Below are positions 49,779-56,935 of a DNA stretch of 64,000 nucleotides, in pieces. Positions within the stretch are counted from its first letter, which is position 1. The number at the start of each line of letters is the position of its first letter. The stretch is from DATBLE01 sp963719325 (GTDB lineage: Bacteria > Actinomycetota > Thermoleophilia > Gaiellales > Gaiellaceae): the NCBI GenBank assembly GCA_963719325.1, contig CAVRBW010000009.1:1-64000 (forward strand), written 5' to 3'. Both the position numbers and the translations under genes were made by a program. The notes under the pieces are model-generated. The model was not told the origin of the DNA. It saw only the letters and a program-made list of their open reading frames with translations, and did not search any database.

Positions 49779-50473
49779 TACTTGGCCTGGGCCTCGAGCT
49801 TGTAGCCGACCCCGTGGCGAGTGTGGATGAATGCGTGCCTTGGTGCCCGTCGGTCGATCTTATCCCGCAGTTTTCTGACGAAGACGTCCACTGTCCGGTC
49901 ACGGTAGCGGTGGCGCCGACCCCAGATGCGCTGCATGAGCTCCTCGCGGGTGACGACCCTGCCGGCTTCGAGCGCGAGCGCGTGCAAGAGGCGGAACTCC
50001 GTCGGCGTCAGGTCGGCGCTTCGACCGTCGACGTAGGCCTGCACGTTGCCGGGGTCGATCAGGAGCTCCTCGAGCTGGATCGGCTCGCCGCGGTCGGGCG
50101 CCTGGGCGCGGACACCCCGGCGGACGGCTGCGCGGACCCGGGCGACGAGCTCGCCCATCGAGAAGGGCTTGACGAGGTAGTCGTCGGCGCCGAGCTCGAG
50201 CGCCCGGATGCGGTCGCCCTCGGTCCCGCGCGCGCTGACGACCACGATCGGCGTCCCGATCCCCTCGCCGCGCACCGTCTCGATCAGGTCCCAGCCGTCG
50301 AGCCCCGGCAGCATCAGGTCGAGCACGCATGCGTCCGGACGCTCGTAGCGCAGGCGGGCGAGGCCGGCCTCGCCACGCTCGACCAGCAGCGGATCGAAGC
50401 CGGCGAGCGCGAGATGACTCGCCATTCCCCGGCCGATCACCTCGTCGTCCTCGACGATGAGCACCTTGGCCAT
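49778..50473 (-). CDS. PhoP/PhoB-like response regulator (231 aa)
   Basis: OmpR-family regulator with phosphoacceptor Asp52 (ACVLDLMLPGLDGW), IVEDDE at the N-terminus, the conserved lysine in DDYLVKPFS, and a winged-helix output domain (SADLTPTEFRLLHALALEAG, RDRTVDVFVRKLRDKI). The divergent kinase, the PHO box between them and the downstream ppk1 strongly suggest the phosphate-starvation regulator. ATG 50473 is chosen (MAKVLIVEDDE), matching the paralogue at 43297; ATG 50488 is possible. Its stop overlaps the ppk1 start. Confidence 0.92.
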   Translation of the reverse strand: MAKVLIVEDDEVIGRGMASHLALAGFDPLLVERGEAGLARLRYERPDACVLDLMLPGLDGWDLIETVRGEGIGTPIVVVSARGTEGDRIRALELGADDYLVKPFSMGELVARVRAAVRRGVRAQAPDRGEPIQLEELLIDPGNVQAYVDGRSADLTPTEFRLLHALALEAGRVVTREELMQRIWGRRHRYRDRTVDVFVRKLRDKIDRRAPRHAFIHTRHGVGYKLEAQAK

Positions 50474-50520
50474 TGCGTCCGGTGTCATGATCGACGCGAG
50501 GTCGAGGACCCCGGGTGCCA

Positions 50521-50553
50521 TGGCAGTGAAGATTCGGTGAACAGGTGGTGATG
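50521..50553. promoter_or_regulatory. PHO box between phoP-like and phoR-like genes
   Basis: Three tandem 11-mers: TGGCAGTGAAG, ATTCGGTGAAC and AGGTGGTGATG. Read on the minus strand they become CTTCAC/GTTCACC-type repeats like Streptomyces PHO boxes. The array touches the ATG of the kinase (50551) and is 48 bases from the regulator start, so it probably mediates autoregulation. Confidence 0.75.
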
Positions 50554-51528
50554 CGACGGCTCCTGCGCGGGAGCCGGGCTGACCACGGCGAACGCGAGCG
50601 CATGGCGGTCGAGGCCGCGCGAGGCCGGTTCCTCGTCGAAGAGAGCCCCGAGATCGTCCTCGTCCTCGACGAGAACGACGTCGTGCTCGCCGCGAGCAGG
50701 CGCGCCCGCGACTCGCTGACGGGCGTCGCGCACGGCGTGCGCATTCCCCCCGAGCTGCTCCAGGAGGACGCAGCGCGGATTCCCGTCGTCGTTCCGTACG
50801 AGGTCGGCGGCCGGCGCGAGCGCCTCGTATACCTGAGCAGCCGGTCGGGCGAGCTTGCCACCTACGAGGAGCTCCGCGCCGGGTTCACGGCTGCGGTCTC
50901 GCACGAGTTGCGGACGCCGCTGGCGCGCCTGCTCGTGCTGCTCGAGACGGCGGAGCTGCCGGGCGCCGATGCGAGCTCGGTGATCGAGCAGGCCCAGGCA
51001 GAGGTCAGACAGATGGGCGAGTTGATCGACGACGTGCTGTTCCTCAGCGAGCTCGAGACGGGGCGCGAGGTGGTGTCCCTCGGCAGCACACCGGCAGACC
51101 CGTTGCTCAGGGAAGTCCTCGACGAGGCTGCCGACCGCGCAGCGCGAGCCGGAGTGAGGTTGATGGTGGAATGCGAGGAGGGCGTCGAGATACCGGTTCG
51201 CCCGCGGATGCTGCGGGTACTCGCCTCGAACCTGCTCGAGAACGGGATTCGGTACGCCGGTGAGGGAACGACCTTCGCCCTCCGGGCCCGGCGGTGGAGA
51301 GGAGATCAGGTGCTGCTCGTCGCCGCCGACAACGGCGCCGGCGTCTCGGAGGAGGACTTGCCGCGTCTCTTCGAGCGCTTCTACCGGGCAGACCGTGCGC
51401 GCTCGTCTCGAGGGACGGGTCTCGGGCTCGCGATCGTGAAGCACATCGTCGTGTCGGCGGGCGGAACGGTCGAGGCGTCGACCAGCCCGGGGGGCGGCCT
51501 GACCATTACCTGCTGCTTCCCCGTCTGA
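50551..51528 (+). CDS. PhoR-like sensor histidine kinase, soluble (325 aa)
   Basis: Histidine kinase with a PAS-like N-terminal domain (ESPEIVLVLDENDVVLAASR), a HisKA dimerisation domain with the phosphohistidine His118 (FTAAVSHELRTPLARL), and a catalytic ATPase domain: N box NLLENGIRYAGEG, G1 ADNGAGV, F box LFERFYRADRARSS, G2 GTGLGLAIVKHIV. No transmembrane helix is visible, unlike classical PhoR, so sensing is presumably through PhoU/Pst or a cytosolic ligand. ATG 50551 is preferred; two GTG codons precede it. Followed 14 bases later by the DUF47 gene. Confidence 0.9.
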   Translation: MRRLLRGSRADHGERERMAVEAARGRFLVEESPEIVLVLDENDVVLAASRRARDSLTGVAHGVRIPPELLQEDAARIPVVVPYEVGGRRERLVYLSSRSGELATYEELRAGFTAAVSHELRTPLARLLVLLETAELPGADASSVIEQAQAEVRQMGELIDDVLFLSELETGREVVSLGSTPADPLLREVLDEAADRAARAGVRLMVECEEGVEIPVRPRMLRVLASNLLENGIRYAGEGTTFALRARRWRGDQVLLVAADNGAGVSEEDLPRLFERFYRADRARSSRGTGLGLAIVKHIVVSAGGTVEASTSPGGGLTITCCFPV

Positions 51529-51542
51529 TATAGGCCCCCTGC

Positions 51543-52163
51543 ATGCAGTTTCGCCTCGTCCCCCAGCGCCGCGAGTTCTTCGACTTGTTCGGTCGGGCGT
51601 CGTCGAACGCCGTCGACATGGCGCGCCTGCTGGTCGAGCTGTTCAACCGCTTCCCGGAGAACGGGGCCGAACTCGTCGACGACATCAAGGAGCTCGAGCA
51701 CCGCGGTGACGAGCTCACGCACGAGGCGGTCACCTTGCTGAACCGGACGTTCGTCACTCCGTTCGACCGCGACGACATCTACCGGCTCGCGACGGCGGTC
51801 GACGACATCTGCGACTTCGTGCACGAGAGTGCCGGCAACCTCTACTCGTACGGCGTCACGCAGGTGAACAAGCGGGCACGGGACCAGGCGGACGTGATCC
51901 TGCGGGCGACCGTCATGCTCGACGAGGCGATGCAGCGGCTCGAGGGATTCAAGGACTCGAGCCGTCAGCTGATCGAGCTCCGCTCGCTCGAGGACGAAGG
52001 CGACCGCCTCCTGCACGAGTCGATCGCCGAGCTGTTCCGCTCGAGCACCGACCCGCTGACGGTGATCCGCTGGAAGGACATCCACGAGGGCCTCGAGGAG
52101 GCAGTCGACGCCTGCGAGAACGCCGCGGACGTGCTCGAGGCGATCCTGGTGAAGAACCGCTAA
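51543..52163 (+). CDS. DUF47/PhoU-like Pit accessory protein (206 aa)
   Basis: Helical protein of the DUF47 family, structurally PhoU-like and usually encoded beside Pit phosphate transporters, where it is thought to modulate transport. Recognisable segments are RREFFDLFGRASSNAVDMAR, LEHRGDELTHEAV, TFVTPFDRDDIYRLATAVDD (metal-binding E/D-rich loop) and RWKDIHEGLEEAVDACENAA. The Pit gene starts seven bases after its stop, confirming the pairing. Confidence 0.93.
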   Translation: MQFRLVPQRREFFDLFGRASSNAVDMARLLVELFNRFPENGAELVDDIKELEHRGDELTHEAVTLLNRTFVTPFDRDDIYRLATAVDDICDFVHESAGNLYSYGVTQVNKRARDQADVILRATVMLDEAMQRLEGFKDSSRQLIELRSLEDEGDRLLHESIAELFRSSTDPLTVIRWKDIHEGLEEAVDACENAADVLEAILVKNR

Positions 52164-52169
52164 CCAGTC

Positions 52170-53162
52170 GTGGAAGGCGATGTCCTCGTCGTCGTGGCGA
52201 TTCTCGTCGCGCTCGGTTTCGACTTCACGAACGGCTTCCACGACACGGCGAACGCGGTTGCGACGTCGATCTCGACCCGGGCGTTGTCTCCACGCATGGC
52301 TGTCGCCGTGGCGTCGGTCGCGAACCTGGTCGGCGCCTTTGTCACCACCGCGGTCGCGACCACGGTCGGCAAGGGGATCATCGACACCGGCCTCGCGAGC
52401 ACCAAGACGATCCTCGCGGCCCTGATCGGCGCGATCTCGTGGAATCTGCTCACCTGGTGGCTCGGCCTCCCGTCCAGCTCTTCGCACGCCCTGATCGGCG
52501 GGCTCGTCGGCGCAGCGATGGCGCAGTCGGGCTCGGCGGGCGTCCAGTGGCACGGCCTGGCGCACAAGGTCGTGATTCCGGCCTTCGTCGCCCCGACGCT
52601 CGCCTTCGCGGTCGCATTCGTGCTGCTGGTGGTGATCTACTGGCTCTTCCAGCGGATGTCGGCGTCCGCTGCGAACCGGACGTTCAGGATCGGCCAGCTC
52701 GCCTCCGGCACGTTCGTCGCGTACACGCACGGGTCGAACGACGCGCAGAAGACGATGGGAGTGATCGCGCTCGCCCTGTTCGCGAACGGCTCGATCGACC
52801 ATTTCTACATCCCCTGGTGGGTAAAGCTGGCGGCGGGATCGGCGATCGCGCTCGGGACCTACGTGGGCGGCTGGCGGATCATGCGGACGCTCGGCCAGCG
52901 TCTCTACAAGATCGAGCCCGCGGCCGGCTTCTCCGCGCAGGTCTCGGCCGGCGCCGTGATCGAATTCGCGACCCGGCTCGGCTACCCGCTCTCGACCACG
53001 CACGTCATCTCCGGTGCCGTCCTGGGCGCCGGCTCGACGAAGCGGTTGTCCGCCGTCCGTTGGGGGATCGCCGGAAACATCGTCGTCGCCTGGTTCCTGA
53101 CGATCCCGGCCGCCGCGCTCGTCGCGGCCGCCTTCTACTGGCCCGTCCAGGGGATCTTCTAG
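52170..53162 (+). CDS. pit: Low-affinity inorganic phosphate transporter, PiT family (330 aa)
   Basis: Membrane transporter coupling phosphate (often as metal phosphate) to protons. The PiT signature is repeated: ALGFDFTNGFHDTANAVATS near the N-terminus and FVAYTHGSNDAQKTMGVIAL in the second half; PSSSSHALIGGL and YPLSTTHVISGAVLGAG are the two conserved PSS/TTH loops. About ten hydrophobic helices. GTG start seven bases after DUF47. The two genes form the constitutive arm of uptake beside the high-affinity pst system. Confidence 0.95.
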   Translation: MEGDVLVVVAILVALGFDFTNGFHDTANAVATSISTRALSPRMAVAVASVANLVGAFVTTAVATTVGKGIIDTGLASTKTILAALIGAISWNLLTWWLGLPSSSSHALIGGLVGAAMAQSGSAGVQWHGLAHKVVIPAFVAPTLAFAVAFVLLVVIYWLFQRMSASAANRTFRIGQLASGTFVAYTHGSNDAQKTMGVIALALFANGSIDHFYIPWWVKLAAGSAIALGTYVGGWRIMRTLGQRLYKIEPAAGFSAQVSAGAVIEFATRLGYPLSTTHVISGAVLGAGSTKRLSAVRWGIAGNIVVAWFLTIPAAALVAAAFYWPVQGIF

Positions 53163-53230
53163 ACGTTCGTTGCGGGATAGTCCGTAGGCGGGTGCGGGGC
53201 AAACGCCGATGCCCTCGCAGCCGGCAAGCG

Positions 53231-53257
53231 TCATCGTCTATCTGCGATCAACGATGA
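53231..53257. promoter_or_regulatory. Candidate ArsR operator of the arsenic operon
   Basis: Inverted repeat TCATCGT (53231-53237) and ACGATGA (53251-53257) with a 13-base spacer, 21 bases before the first gene. The segment TATCTGCGATCA in the spacer is AT-richer than its surroundings. The site would suit a dimeric ArsR protein. Confidence 0.5.
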
Positions 53258-53278
53258 ACGCTCGCATGGAGGTGCGCG

Positions 53279-53506
53279 ATGAACTGCTTCGAGTGCGCAA
53301 AGACGAACGACACGGTCGCCGCCGTCGGTGTCTGCCGGCTCTGCGGCGTCGCTCTCTGCCTCGATCATCTCGTCGAAGCGCGTGAATTCCGGGTCGGCGG
53401 CACGCTCTTCGGCTGCGGCCACGAGCTGCCCACCCCGAAGCGGCTGCGGGGCGTTCCCGCCGGGATCGCCGACGGCGCCCGTCACGCCCGCACGGTCGTC
53501 AGGTGA
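53279..53506 (+). CDS. DUF2180-like cysteine-rich small protein (75 aa)
   Basis: Small protein with three cysteine pairs or triplets: MNCFECAKTND, GVCRLCGVALCLDH and FGCGHELPTP, a zinc-binding arrangement resembling DUF2180 and B-box/AN1-type fingers. Its stop overlaps the GTG of arsR, so it is the first gene of the arsenic operon. A metal-binding or thiol-protection role is a reasonable guess but unproven. GGAGGT lies just before ATG 53279. Confidence 0.75.
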   Translation: MNCFECAKTNDTVAAVGVCRLCGVALCLDHLVEAREFRVGGTLFGCGHELPTPKRLRGVPAGIADGARHARTVVR

Positions 53507-53841
53507 CGATCGCGGCCGACGAGCGGCGCGGTCTCGACGAGCTCGCGCTGCTCACGAAGGCGCTCGGGCATCCGGCCCGCATCCAGATCCTGCGACTGCT
53601 GCTCGCCCGTGAAGCCTGCTTCTGCGGGGAGATCGTCGATCATCTGCCGCTCGCACAAGCGACTGTCTCTCAGCATCTGAAGGTGCTGAAGGAGGCGGGG
53701 CTGATTCAGGGCGAGATCGACGGTCTCCGCACGTGCTACTGCGCTTCGCGCGAGCGGCTCGCCGAGCTGCGCGCGCTCGTCGGCCGGCTGCTCGAGGAGG
53801 CGGTCGAGCTGGCGGAAGATCGGCGCCGTGGCTGCAGCTGA
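53503..53841 (+). CDS. arsR: ArsR-family arsenic-responsive repressor (112 aa)
   Basis: Winged-helix repressor: LLTKALGHPARIQILRLLLA, then the cysteine-containing helix EACFCGEIVDHLPLAQATVS with recognition helix ATVSQHLKVLKEAGLI, and the wing DGLRTCYCASRERL. The CFC pair plus further cysteines CYC and the C-terminal RRRGCS could bind arsenite(III) or antimonite, though the classical CVCDL motif is not exact. GTG start overlaps the DUF2180 stop. It overlaps the permease start by 14 bases. Confidence 0.9.
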   Translation: MTIAADERRGLDELALLTKALGHPARIQILRLLLAREACFCGEIVDHLPLAQATVSQHLKVLKEAGLIQGEIDGLRTCYCASRERLAELRALVGRLLEEAVELAEDRRRGCS

Positions 53842-54919
53842 GCCCGCTGGCGGCGTGCCCGGCGGAAGCGCGCTCGCAGTACGGGCGCGGCTGGTCGAGG
53901 AACGACATCCATTCTGGCTGCTCGCAGGCGCGGTCGCAGCCTGGTTCGCCCTCTACCTGGCGCTGCTGCCGTTCTGGGACCACCTGCTCTACGGCGCCTT
54001 CGCCGTGCCACGCGGGCCGCGTTGGGCAGACGCACTCCACTTCTTCCTCTACGACAGCACGAAGATCCTGCTCCTGCTGGTCGGGATCATCTTCGCCGCC
54101 CGAGTCCTCCGGAGCTTCCTCTCAGTCGAGCGCACCCGCACGCTGCTCGGCGGCCGCCGGGAAGGGCTCGGCAACGTCGCCGCCGCCGGGCTCGGAGTCG
54201 CGACCCCGTTCTGTTCCTGCAGCGCCGTCCCCGCCTTCATCGGCTTTGTCGCCGCCGGCGTGCCGCTCGGAGTGACGCTCTCGTTCCTGATTGCGAGCCC
54301 GATGGTGAACGAGGTAGCGGTCGTGCTTCTCTTCGGCCTGTTCGGGTTCGAGATCACGGCGCTCTACATCGGCTTCGGCTTGCTGATCGCGATCGTCGCC
54401 GGCTTCGTGCTCGGACGGATGAAGCTCGAGCGCTACATCGAGCCGTTCGTGCTCCAGGCAGCGGAGCAGGCCCCCGCGGCCGGCGTTGCCGAGCTGAAGC
54501 CGAGCTGGTCGGAGCGGATCGAGCTCGGCGTCGGCGAGGTGAAGACGATCGTCGGCAAGGTCTGGCCGTACCTGCTGGTCGGGATCGCGCTCGGAGCCGC
54601 CATTCACGGTTGGGTGCCGACCGACTTCTTTGCGCGTGTCGCCGGCTCCGGGAACCCATTCGCCGTCCCGGTCTCGGTCATTCTCGGCGTTCCGCTGTAC
54701 TCGAACGCCGCCGGCGTGCTGCCGCTGGTCGAGGCGCTGCACGCGAAAGGAATGGCGATGGGGACGGTGCTCGCCTTCATGATGGCTGTCGTCGCGCTCT
54801 CGCTGCCGGAGATGATCCTCCTCCGGCGCGTGCTCCGCCCGAAGCTGCTCGGGATCTATATCGCGGTCGTGGCGAGCGGCATCGTCGCCACCGGCTACCT
54901 CTTCAACGCTGTCCTCTGA
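53828..54919 (+). CDS. Permease, ArsP/UPF0718 (DUF318) family (363 aa)
   Basis: Membrane permease of the UPF0718/ArsP family. The family motif is GVATPFCSCSAVPAFIGFVA followed by AGVPLGVTLSFLIASPMVNE; the second half repeats it in degenerate form (GVPLYSNAAGVLPLVEALH). ArsP proteins export trivalent organoarsenicals; other members of the family may transport other metals. The cysteines in FCSCS are typical. About eight to ten helices. GTG start overlapping arsR, and six bases before the thioredoxin gene's Shine-Dalgarno. Confidence 0.88.
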   Translation: MAAAEPAGGVPGGSALAVRARLVEERHPFWLLAGAVAAWFALYLALLPFWDHLLYGAFAVPRGPRWADALHFFLYDSTKILLLLVGIIFAARVLRSFLSVERTRTLLGGRREGLGNVAAAGLGVATPFCSCSAVPAFIGFVAAGVPLGVTLSFLIASPMVNEVAVVLLFGLFGFEITALYIGFGLLIAIVAGFVLGRMKLERYIEPFVLQAAEQAPAAGVAELKPSWSERIELGVGEVKTIVGKVWPYLLVGIALGAAIHGWVPTDFFARVAGSGNPFAVPVSVILGVPLYSNAAGVLPLVEALHAKGMAMGTVLAFMMAVVALSLPEMILLRRVLRPKLLGIYIAVVASGIVATGYLFNAVL

Positions 54920-54933
54920 AAGGAGTAATGCTC

Positions 54934-55203
54934 ATGTCGACGATCAAGGTGCTCGGCAGCGGATGTGCGAACTGCCGGCGGCTCACACAGCTGACCGAGC
55001 AGGCGCTCACCGAACTCGGCCTCGACGCAAGCGTCGAGAAGGTCACCGACTACGCGCAGATCGCCAGCTACGGGGTGATGACGACCCCGGCGCTCGTCGT
55101 CGGCGATCAGGTGCTGCTCGCCGGCCGCATCCCAGGGCTCAGTTCGCTGAAGGAAGCGCTGGCCCAGCGGCTCGCAACCAGCCACCAAGGAAGCATCGCC
55201 TGA
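54934..55203 (+). CDS. Thioredoxin-like small redox protein (89 aa)
   Basis: Short thioredoxin fold of the redox-active disulfide protein 2/MTH895 type: MSTIKVLGSGCANCRRLTQL with CxxC at residues 11-14, and the cis-proline MTTPALVVGDQVLLAGR. ATG 54934 is chosen because AAAGGAG precedes it with correct spacing; ATG 54928 is too close. It is commonly encoded next to DUF318 permeases. It may deliver electrons to the permease or an arsenate reductase. Stop overlaps the ATG of acr3. Confidence 0.9.
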   Translation: MSTIKVLGSGCANCRRLTQLTEQALTELGLDASVEKVTDYAQIASYGVMTTPALVVGDQVLLAGRIPGLSSLKEALAQRLATSHQGSIA

Positions 55204-56345
55204 TGGCGGTCGTCGAGGAACGGCGCTCCGTCACACCATCGCAGGCGACCGATCAGGCAGTGCTCCGAAAGCTGTCGACGCTCGACCGCTTCTTGCCGCT
55301 TTGGATCGCGCTGGCGATGGGCGCCGGGGTTGGACTCGGCTCGCTGATCCCGAGCCTGAACGACGGGCTCGACAGGTTGCAGGTTGGGACGGTCAGCCTG
55401 CCGATCGCAGCCGGGTTGCTGCTGATGATGTACCCGGTCCTGACCAAGGTGCGCTACGAGGATCTCGGCCGGATGAGCCACGACGGCGTCTCCAATCGCC
55501 GGTTCTTCGGCGTCTCGCTCTTTCTCTCCTGGATCGTCGGCCCCGCGCTCATGTTCGCGCTCGCCTGGCTCCTCCTCCCCAACCAGCCCGCCTACCGCAC
55601 CGGCGTGATCATCGTCGGGCTCGCTCGCTGCATCGCGATGGTCCTGATCTGGAACGACATCGCGAAGGGCGACCGCGACCGAGCCGCCGTCCTGGTCGTC
55701 TTCAACGCGCTCTTCCAGGTTGCCGCCTACTCGCTGCTCGGCTACTTCTACCTGACCCTGCTGCCGGGCTGGCTCGATCTCGACACGCAGGGGTTCGAGG
55801 TCGGCATCTGGGAAGTCGCCCGCACCGTCCTGATCTTCCTCGGCATCCCGCTCACGGCCGGTTACCTCACGCGCCGGATCGGTCTTCGCCGCCGCGGCCG
55901 CGACTGGTTCGAGCAACGTTTCGTCCCACGGATCGCTCCGATCACGCTCTACGGTCTGCTCTTCACGATCGTGCTCCTGTTCGCGATCCAGGGCGACCGG
56001 ATCACCGCGCAGCCGCTCGACGTCGCCCGGATCGCGCTGCCGCTCCTCGTCTACTTCGGACTGATGTGGACGGCCGGCTTCGGAGCGGGGAGGCTGCTCG
56101 GCTTCCCGTACGCGCAAACCGCGAGCCTCTCCTTCACGGTCGCGAGCAACGACTTCGAGCTGGCGATCGCCGTCGCCGTCGGCGTCTTCGGCGCGACGTC
56201 GGGCCAGGCGCTCGCGGGAGTCGTCGGGCCCCTGATCGAGGTTCCCGTCCTGGTCGCGCTGGTGTACGTCGCCCTCTGGGCGCGGCGGTTCTGGCGCGAG
56301 CGCGGGGACGAAACGCTCCCGGCGGTCGCGCCGAGATCCTCCTAG
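55203..56345 (+). CDS. acr3: ACR3-family arsenite efflux transporter (380 aa)
   Basis: Ten-helix arsenite (and antimonite) exporter of the ACR3/ArsB-2 family. Diagnostic segments: LDRFLPLWIALAMGAGVGLG, GLLLMMYPVLTKVRYEDLGR, the substrate-binding cysteine region IIVGLARCIAMVLIWNDIAKG, and SFTVASNDFELAIAVAVGVFG. This makes the cluster a functional arsenic-resistance operon (DUF2180-arsR-permease-thioredoxin-acr3). No arsC is present, so arsenate reduction must occur elsewhere or arsenite is the stress. ATG overlaps the preceding stop. Confidence 0.95.
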   Translation: MAVVEERRSVTPSQATDQAVLRKLSTLDRFLPLWIALAMGAGVGLGSLIPSLNDGLDRLQVGTVSLPIAAGLLLMMYPVLTKVRYEDLGRMSHDGVSNRRFFGVSLFLSWIVGPALMFALAWLLLPNQPAYRTGVIIVGLARCIAMVLIWNDIAKGDRDRAAVLVVFNALFQVAAYSLLGYFYLTLLPGWLDLDTQGFEVGIWEVARTVLIFLGIPLTAGYLTRRIGLRRRGRDWFEQRFVPRIAPITLYGLLFTIVLLFAIQGDRITAQPLDVARIALPLLVYFGLMWTAGFGAGRLLGFPYAQTASLSFTVASNDFELAIAVAVGVFGATSGQALAGVVGPLIEVPVLVALVYVALWARRFWRERGDETLPAVAPRSS

Positions 56346-56403
56346 GATGCTCCGGCGAGCCGGTCCGCTCGCGGCTTGGCGTTTCACCTGCGCGCAGGAC
56401 TGA

Positions 56404-56409
56404 TATAAG
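56404..56409 (+). promoter_or_regulatory. Possible -10 for a 40-aa membrane peptide
   Basis: TATAAG ends seven bases before GTG 56416, which would give a leaderless message. A TTGGCG at 56377-56382 is a poorly spaced -35. Low support. Confidence 0.35.
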
Positions 56410-56415
56410 GGCCGC

Positions 56416-56538
56416 GTGATCGTTGCCGCCTCTACCGTCGCCGTCGTTGCGATCGCAGCCGCGATCATCGCCGTCGCCCTCGTCGCCTGGTACATCCTGC
56501 CCCGAGGCGGCCGACGAAAGCCTCCGCCGCCCACGTAG
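56416..56538 (+). CDS. Possible 40-aa single-span membrane peptide
   Basis: Reading frame GTG to TAG encoding a hydrophobic segment with an aromatic end (IVAVALVAWYILPRGG region) and a basic, proline-rich tail RRKPPPP. The pattern of one helix plus positive-inside tail is typical of small membrane proteins. A -10-like TATAAG lies just before. It is in the 590-base gap between acr3 and the pstS terminator. Not recognised; could be non-coding. Confidence 0.5.
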   Translation: MIVAASTVAVVAIAAAIIAVALVAWYILPRGGRRKPPPPT

Positions 56539-56636
56539 CGGCGTTTCGCGCATCCCTCCTAGCCAGACCTTCCCCGCCCGTTCACCGGTCCGCTGCCCAC
56601 TGCGCCGCCGGGCGGCAGGAAACTCCGACCGTGGAG

Positions 56637-56804
56637 ATGCAGCGCATGGAAGCCGCCTTTGTCTTCCTCCTCAGCGGCGAAGAGCGCGAAGCCCTTGTTC
56701 GTGTTCTCCGGGTCGTCGAGGACAACTGGTGGCTGGACGAGGTCGAACGCGCCCTGCTCGAACGCTTCGAGGGCACGGACGCCACGGCCCTCCCAGCCGC
56801 CTGA
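56637..56804 (+). CDS. Possible 55-aa acidic soluble protein
   Basis: Reading frame starting MQRMEAAFVFLLSGEEREAL, with an amphipathic helical appearance (RVLRVVEDNWWLDEVERALL) and a stop just before a strong intrinsic-type hairpin. The codon pattern resembles the neighbours, and no better frame covers the segment. A GTG at 56631 is an alternative start. No Shine-Dalgarno sequence of good quality and no known family; shown because the terminator suggests a transcript. Confidence 0.45.
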   Translation: MQRMEAAFVFLLSGEEREALVRVLRVVEDNWWLDEVERALLERFEGTDATALPAA

Positions 56805-56820
56805 GCTCCTGACCCGTTCG

Positions 56821-56856
56821 GGCGGAGGGTGTCCTCGGGGGACGGCACCCTCCGCC
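56821..56856 (+). terminator. Hairpin after the 55-aa reading frame
   Basis: Perfect 11-bp stem GGCGGAGGGTG (56821-56831) and CACCCTCCGCC (56846-56856), 14-base loop. It follows the small reading frame by 16 bases. No T-tract. Confidence 0.55.
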
Positions 56857-56886
56857 ATGCGTTGCCGTCACGAGCCTGAGAAACAC

Positions 56887-56912
56887 GGCGGGCGCCTCGA
56901 AGGGCGCCCGCC
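56887..56912 (-). terminator. Terminator after pstS
   Basis: Inverted repeat GGCGGGCGCC (56887-56896) and GGCGCCCGCC (56903-56912) with a six-base loop. On the minus strand it is followed by GTGTTTCTC, a weak T-tract. It lies 23 bases beyond the pstS stop codon. Confidence 0.72.
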
Positions 56913-56935
56913 ACACCAGCACCGAAGGGAGGGTG

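Noticed and set aside
51381..53234. 617-codon minus-strand frame opposite DUF47 and Pit
   Set aside because: Antisense to two clear phosphate genes and without any domain.
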